Of a stretch of DNA of 7,146 nt, positions 6,229 through 7,146 are shown piece after piece; the first letter of the stretch is position 1, and the number at the start of each line of letters is the position of its first letter. Source of the stretch: UBA6544 sp038131165 (GTDB lineage Bacteria > Pseudomonadota > Alphaproteobacteria > UBA8366); NCBI GenBank assembly GCA_038131165.1, contig JAYPOZ010000151.1, positions 1-7,146 of the forward strand, given 5' to 3'. Made by a program: the position numbers and the translations under genes. The notes under the pieces were generated by a model. It saw nothing but the letters and a program-made list of their open reading frames with translations, had not been told where the DNA came from and searched no databases.

Positions 6229-6293
6229 CGAATGCTTAATTTCCAAGCCGGTATGATTCACGTGGGAATTGTTTTGAACGGGCGCATATCGGA
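6229..6293. promoter_or_regulatory. Spacer with TATGAT box and CACGTG inverted repeat
   Basis: TATGAT at 6252-6257 matches a sigma70 -10 at five of six positions, though no good -35 lies 16-18 bp upstream. Overlapping its end is an imperfect inverted repeat, ATTC (6256-6259) and GAAT (6266-6269), around CACGTG (6259-6264), near where transcription would start. It may be a weak, regulated promoter for the PAS gene. Confidence 0.3.
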
Positions 6294-6836
6294 ATGGATC
6301 ATCGGGACCGAGGGCTGGCGGGTGCTATTGCGGCCGGGGCGGTCAATCCGACCCAGCGCCGCCGCATCGCCGACGGTGACCTCGCCCTGTTCATACGAGA
6401 CCTCGGTGCGGAGGCGCCGATCCGGATCGCTTTCGAGTACTGGCAATCGATTTCGCGGGCCGGCGCATTGCCGCGCCGGGCCGCGATCGACCCGGTAGAG
6501 TTGGGCTCACGCGTGCTGCCGCACGTAATCCTGATCGACGTCGAGCCGGATTTCCGCTTTCGCTACCGTCTCATCGGCAATGCCGTCCTGCAGATCTTCG
6601 GGGTAAATTATACTGGCCGGTATATCGACGAACTGGGACTGGGGGCCGTTTTCGACGAAATCATTGCGTTCTACCGACACGTTTGCGAGCGCCGCAACCC
6701 GGTACTGCTGGACGGTACGTACGAACGGAATTATCGCCGACAGTTCCATTTCCGGCGGTTGGCCATGCCGCTCCAGAACGAGGCCGGTGAGATCGATTCT
6801 CTTTTCTGCATCTTCGAGCAAACGGGCCGGCAGTAG
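6294..6836 (+). CDS. Stand-alone PAS domain protein (PAS_5 type)
   Basis: 180 residues from ATG 6294. There is no other in-frame ATG or GTG between the upstream stop (6237-6239) and the domain, although the ribosome site is poor (CGGA directly before ATG). The pattern matches the PAS_5 family common in Rhodospirillales and relatives: FEYWQSISRAGALPRRAAID (47-66), RVLPHVILIDV (73-83), FRFRYRLIGNAV (87-98), TGRYIDEL (107-114) and a closing strand LAMPL...IDSLFCIFEQ (156-176). No kinase, GGDEF, EAL or helix-turn-helix output domain is present, so it is a sensor or protein-interaction module with an unknown partner. The first 28 residues are basic and lie outside the fold. It follows the dehydrogenase by 65 bp and may be co-transcribed or use its own promoter. 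Confidence 0.8.
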   Translation: MDHRDRGLAGAIAAGAVNPTQRRRIADGDLALFIRDLGAEAPIRIAFEYWQSISRAGALPRRAAIDPVELGSRVLPHVILIDVEPDFRFRYRLIGNAVLQIFGVNYTGRYIDELGLGAVFDEIIAFYRHVCERRNPVLLDGTYERNYRRQFHFRRLAMPLQNEAGEIDSLFCIFEQTGRQ

Positions 6837-6856
6837 ACCGACAGCCGTCGCCCCAA

Positions 6857-6884
6857 TTCACAATTCCGGCACGTGCCCTATCCT
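6857..6884 (+). promoter_or_regulatory. Candidate sigma70-like promoter of the second crotonase gene
   Basis: TTCACA (6857-6862, five of six consensus bases) and TATCCT (6879-6884, four of six) are separated by 16 bp. Transcription would start near 6891, leaving a leader of about 57 bases. The spacer holds the perfect palindrome GGCACGTGCC (6868-6877), a good place for a repressor or spacer-bending regulator. Confidence 0.45.
6868..6877. repeat. Perfect 10-bp palindrome GGCACGTGCC, candidate operator
   Basis: The palindrome occupies the spacer between the putative -35 and -10 boxes. Its half-site GGCAC/GTGCC also occurs three times in the divergent control region near 3850-3875, which could point to one shared regulator; in GC-rich DNA this could be chance. 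Confidence 0.4.
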
Positions 6885-6947
6885 TTAAAGCGCATGCCCT
6901 TGCCGTACCGGCGAAGGCCGAAAACAACCTCAACCGGATGCCATGAC

Positions 6948-7146
6948 ATGACTGCCGAAAACGTGCTCCTCCGTGAAGACCGGGACGCGATCCGCCTCCT
7001 GACCCTGAACCGTCCCAAGAATCTGAACGCGCTCAGCGAAGAGTTGGTTAACGCACTTATCGCGGGCGTCGACGAGGCGCATGCCGACGAAAATGTCTCC
7101 GCGATCATCCTCGCCGGCGGCGAACGCGCCTTTTCCGCCGGCGCCG
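6948..7146 (+). CDS. Enoyl-CoA hydratase/isomerase family protein (3' partial)
   Basis: The first 66 codons are visible, from ATG 6948 to the window end. Crotonase landmarks: an N-terminal strand pair (MTAENVLLREDRDAIRLLTL), LNRPKNLNALS (20-30), a helix (EELVNALIAGVDEA), the strand VSAIILAGG (50-58) and the start of the first oxyanion-hole segment, AFSAGA (61-66). The catalytic part lies beyond the window, so hydratase, isomerase and hydrolase cannot be told apart. An earlier ATG at 6943 runs into a stop after two codons, so 6948 is the start; GGA lies nine bases upstream. It differs clearly from the minus-strand crotonase and is not a recent duplicate. It probably has its own promoter (6857-6884). 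Confidence 0.88.
   Translation, partial: MTAENVLLREDRDAIRLLTLNRPKNLNALSEELVNALIAGVDEAHADENVSAIILAGGERAFSAGA

Noticed and set aside
5377..6261. Long minus-strand open frame opposite the dehydrogenase
   Set aside because: The plus strand encodes a complete beta-HAD with all motifs; the antisense product shows no domain.
6232..6498. Plus-strand open frame beginning just after the dehydrogenase
   Set aside because: It overlaps the PAS gene in another frame and becomes Arg/Ser-rich; the PAS_5 pattern in the competing frame is convincing.
6837..6856. Rho-independent terminator after the PAS gene
   Set aside because: No stable GC stem followed by a T-run is present; the nearby GGCACGTGCC palindrome has no loop or T-tract and fits an operator better.
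1..7146. Mobile element, CRISPR array, toxin-antitoxin or defence genes
   Set aside because: No transposase, integrase, regular repeat-spacer unit, nuclease or small toxin-antitoxin pair could be found on either strand.

Overview
The window looks like a chromosomal stretch from a GC-rich alphaproteobacterium. The inference rests on codon use, a stand-alone PAS_5-type protein typical of Rhodospirillales and relatives, a GH17 membrane beta-glucan enzyme of the rhizobial NdvC kind, and closely packed acyl-CoA genes. No rRNA, tRNA, CRISPR array, transposase, integrase or attachment site is visible, and no spacer without a gene exceeds about 115 bases.

Layout. (1) 1-995, plus: C-terminal 330 residues of a GH17 glucanase/transglycosylase followed by a multi-pass membrane domain; the 5' end lies outside. 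(2) 933-3814, minus: four genes read leftwards, namely a PaaG-like crotonase (3814-2999), a membrane-anchored or secreted Sel1-repeat protein (2917-2396), an MBL-fold hydrolase with a variant metal motif (2341-1373), and a small membrane protein (1337-933) whose 3' end overlaps the GH17 gene antisense by 63 bp. (3) 3815-3926: a 112-bp divergent control region with two inverted repeats. (4) 3927-6836, plus: an MmgE/PrpD-family protein, a beta-hydroxyacid dehydrogenase 31 bp downstream, then a PAS_5 protein. (5) 6948-7146, plus: the first 66 codons of a second crotonase, preceded by a plausible sigma70-like promoter with a perfect palindrome in its spacer.

How the parts may work together. PrpD-family enzymes dehydrate or decarboxylate small branched di- or tricarboxylic acids, beta-HADs oxidise 3-hydroxyacids or reduce the corresponding oxo compounds, crotonases act on acyl-CoAs, and MBL hydrolases often cleave esters, thioesters or lactones. 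Their grouping around one divergent promoter suggests a small catabolic module for a branched or hydroxylated organic acid. The substrate cannot be read from the sequence. Three of the enzymes (crotonase, MBL hydrolase, PrpD homologue) each carry substitutions at positions that are catalytic or ligand-binding in the best-known relatives, so the module may do chemistry different from the textbook enzymes. The GH17 gene and its overlapping small membrane neighbour look like a separate cell-envelope glucan locus.

Nothing here is clearly a new defence, mobile or RNA system. The best leads are the active-site departures and the control regions.
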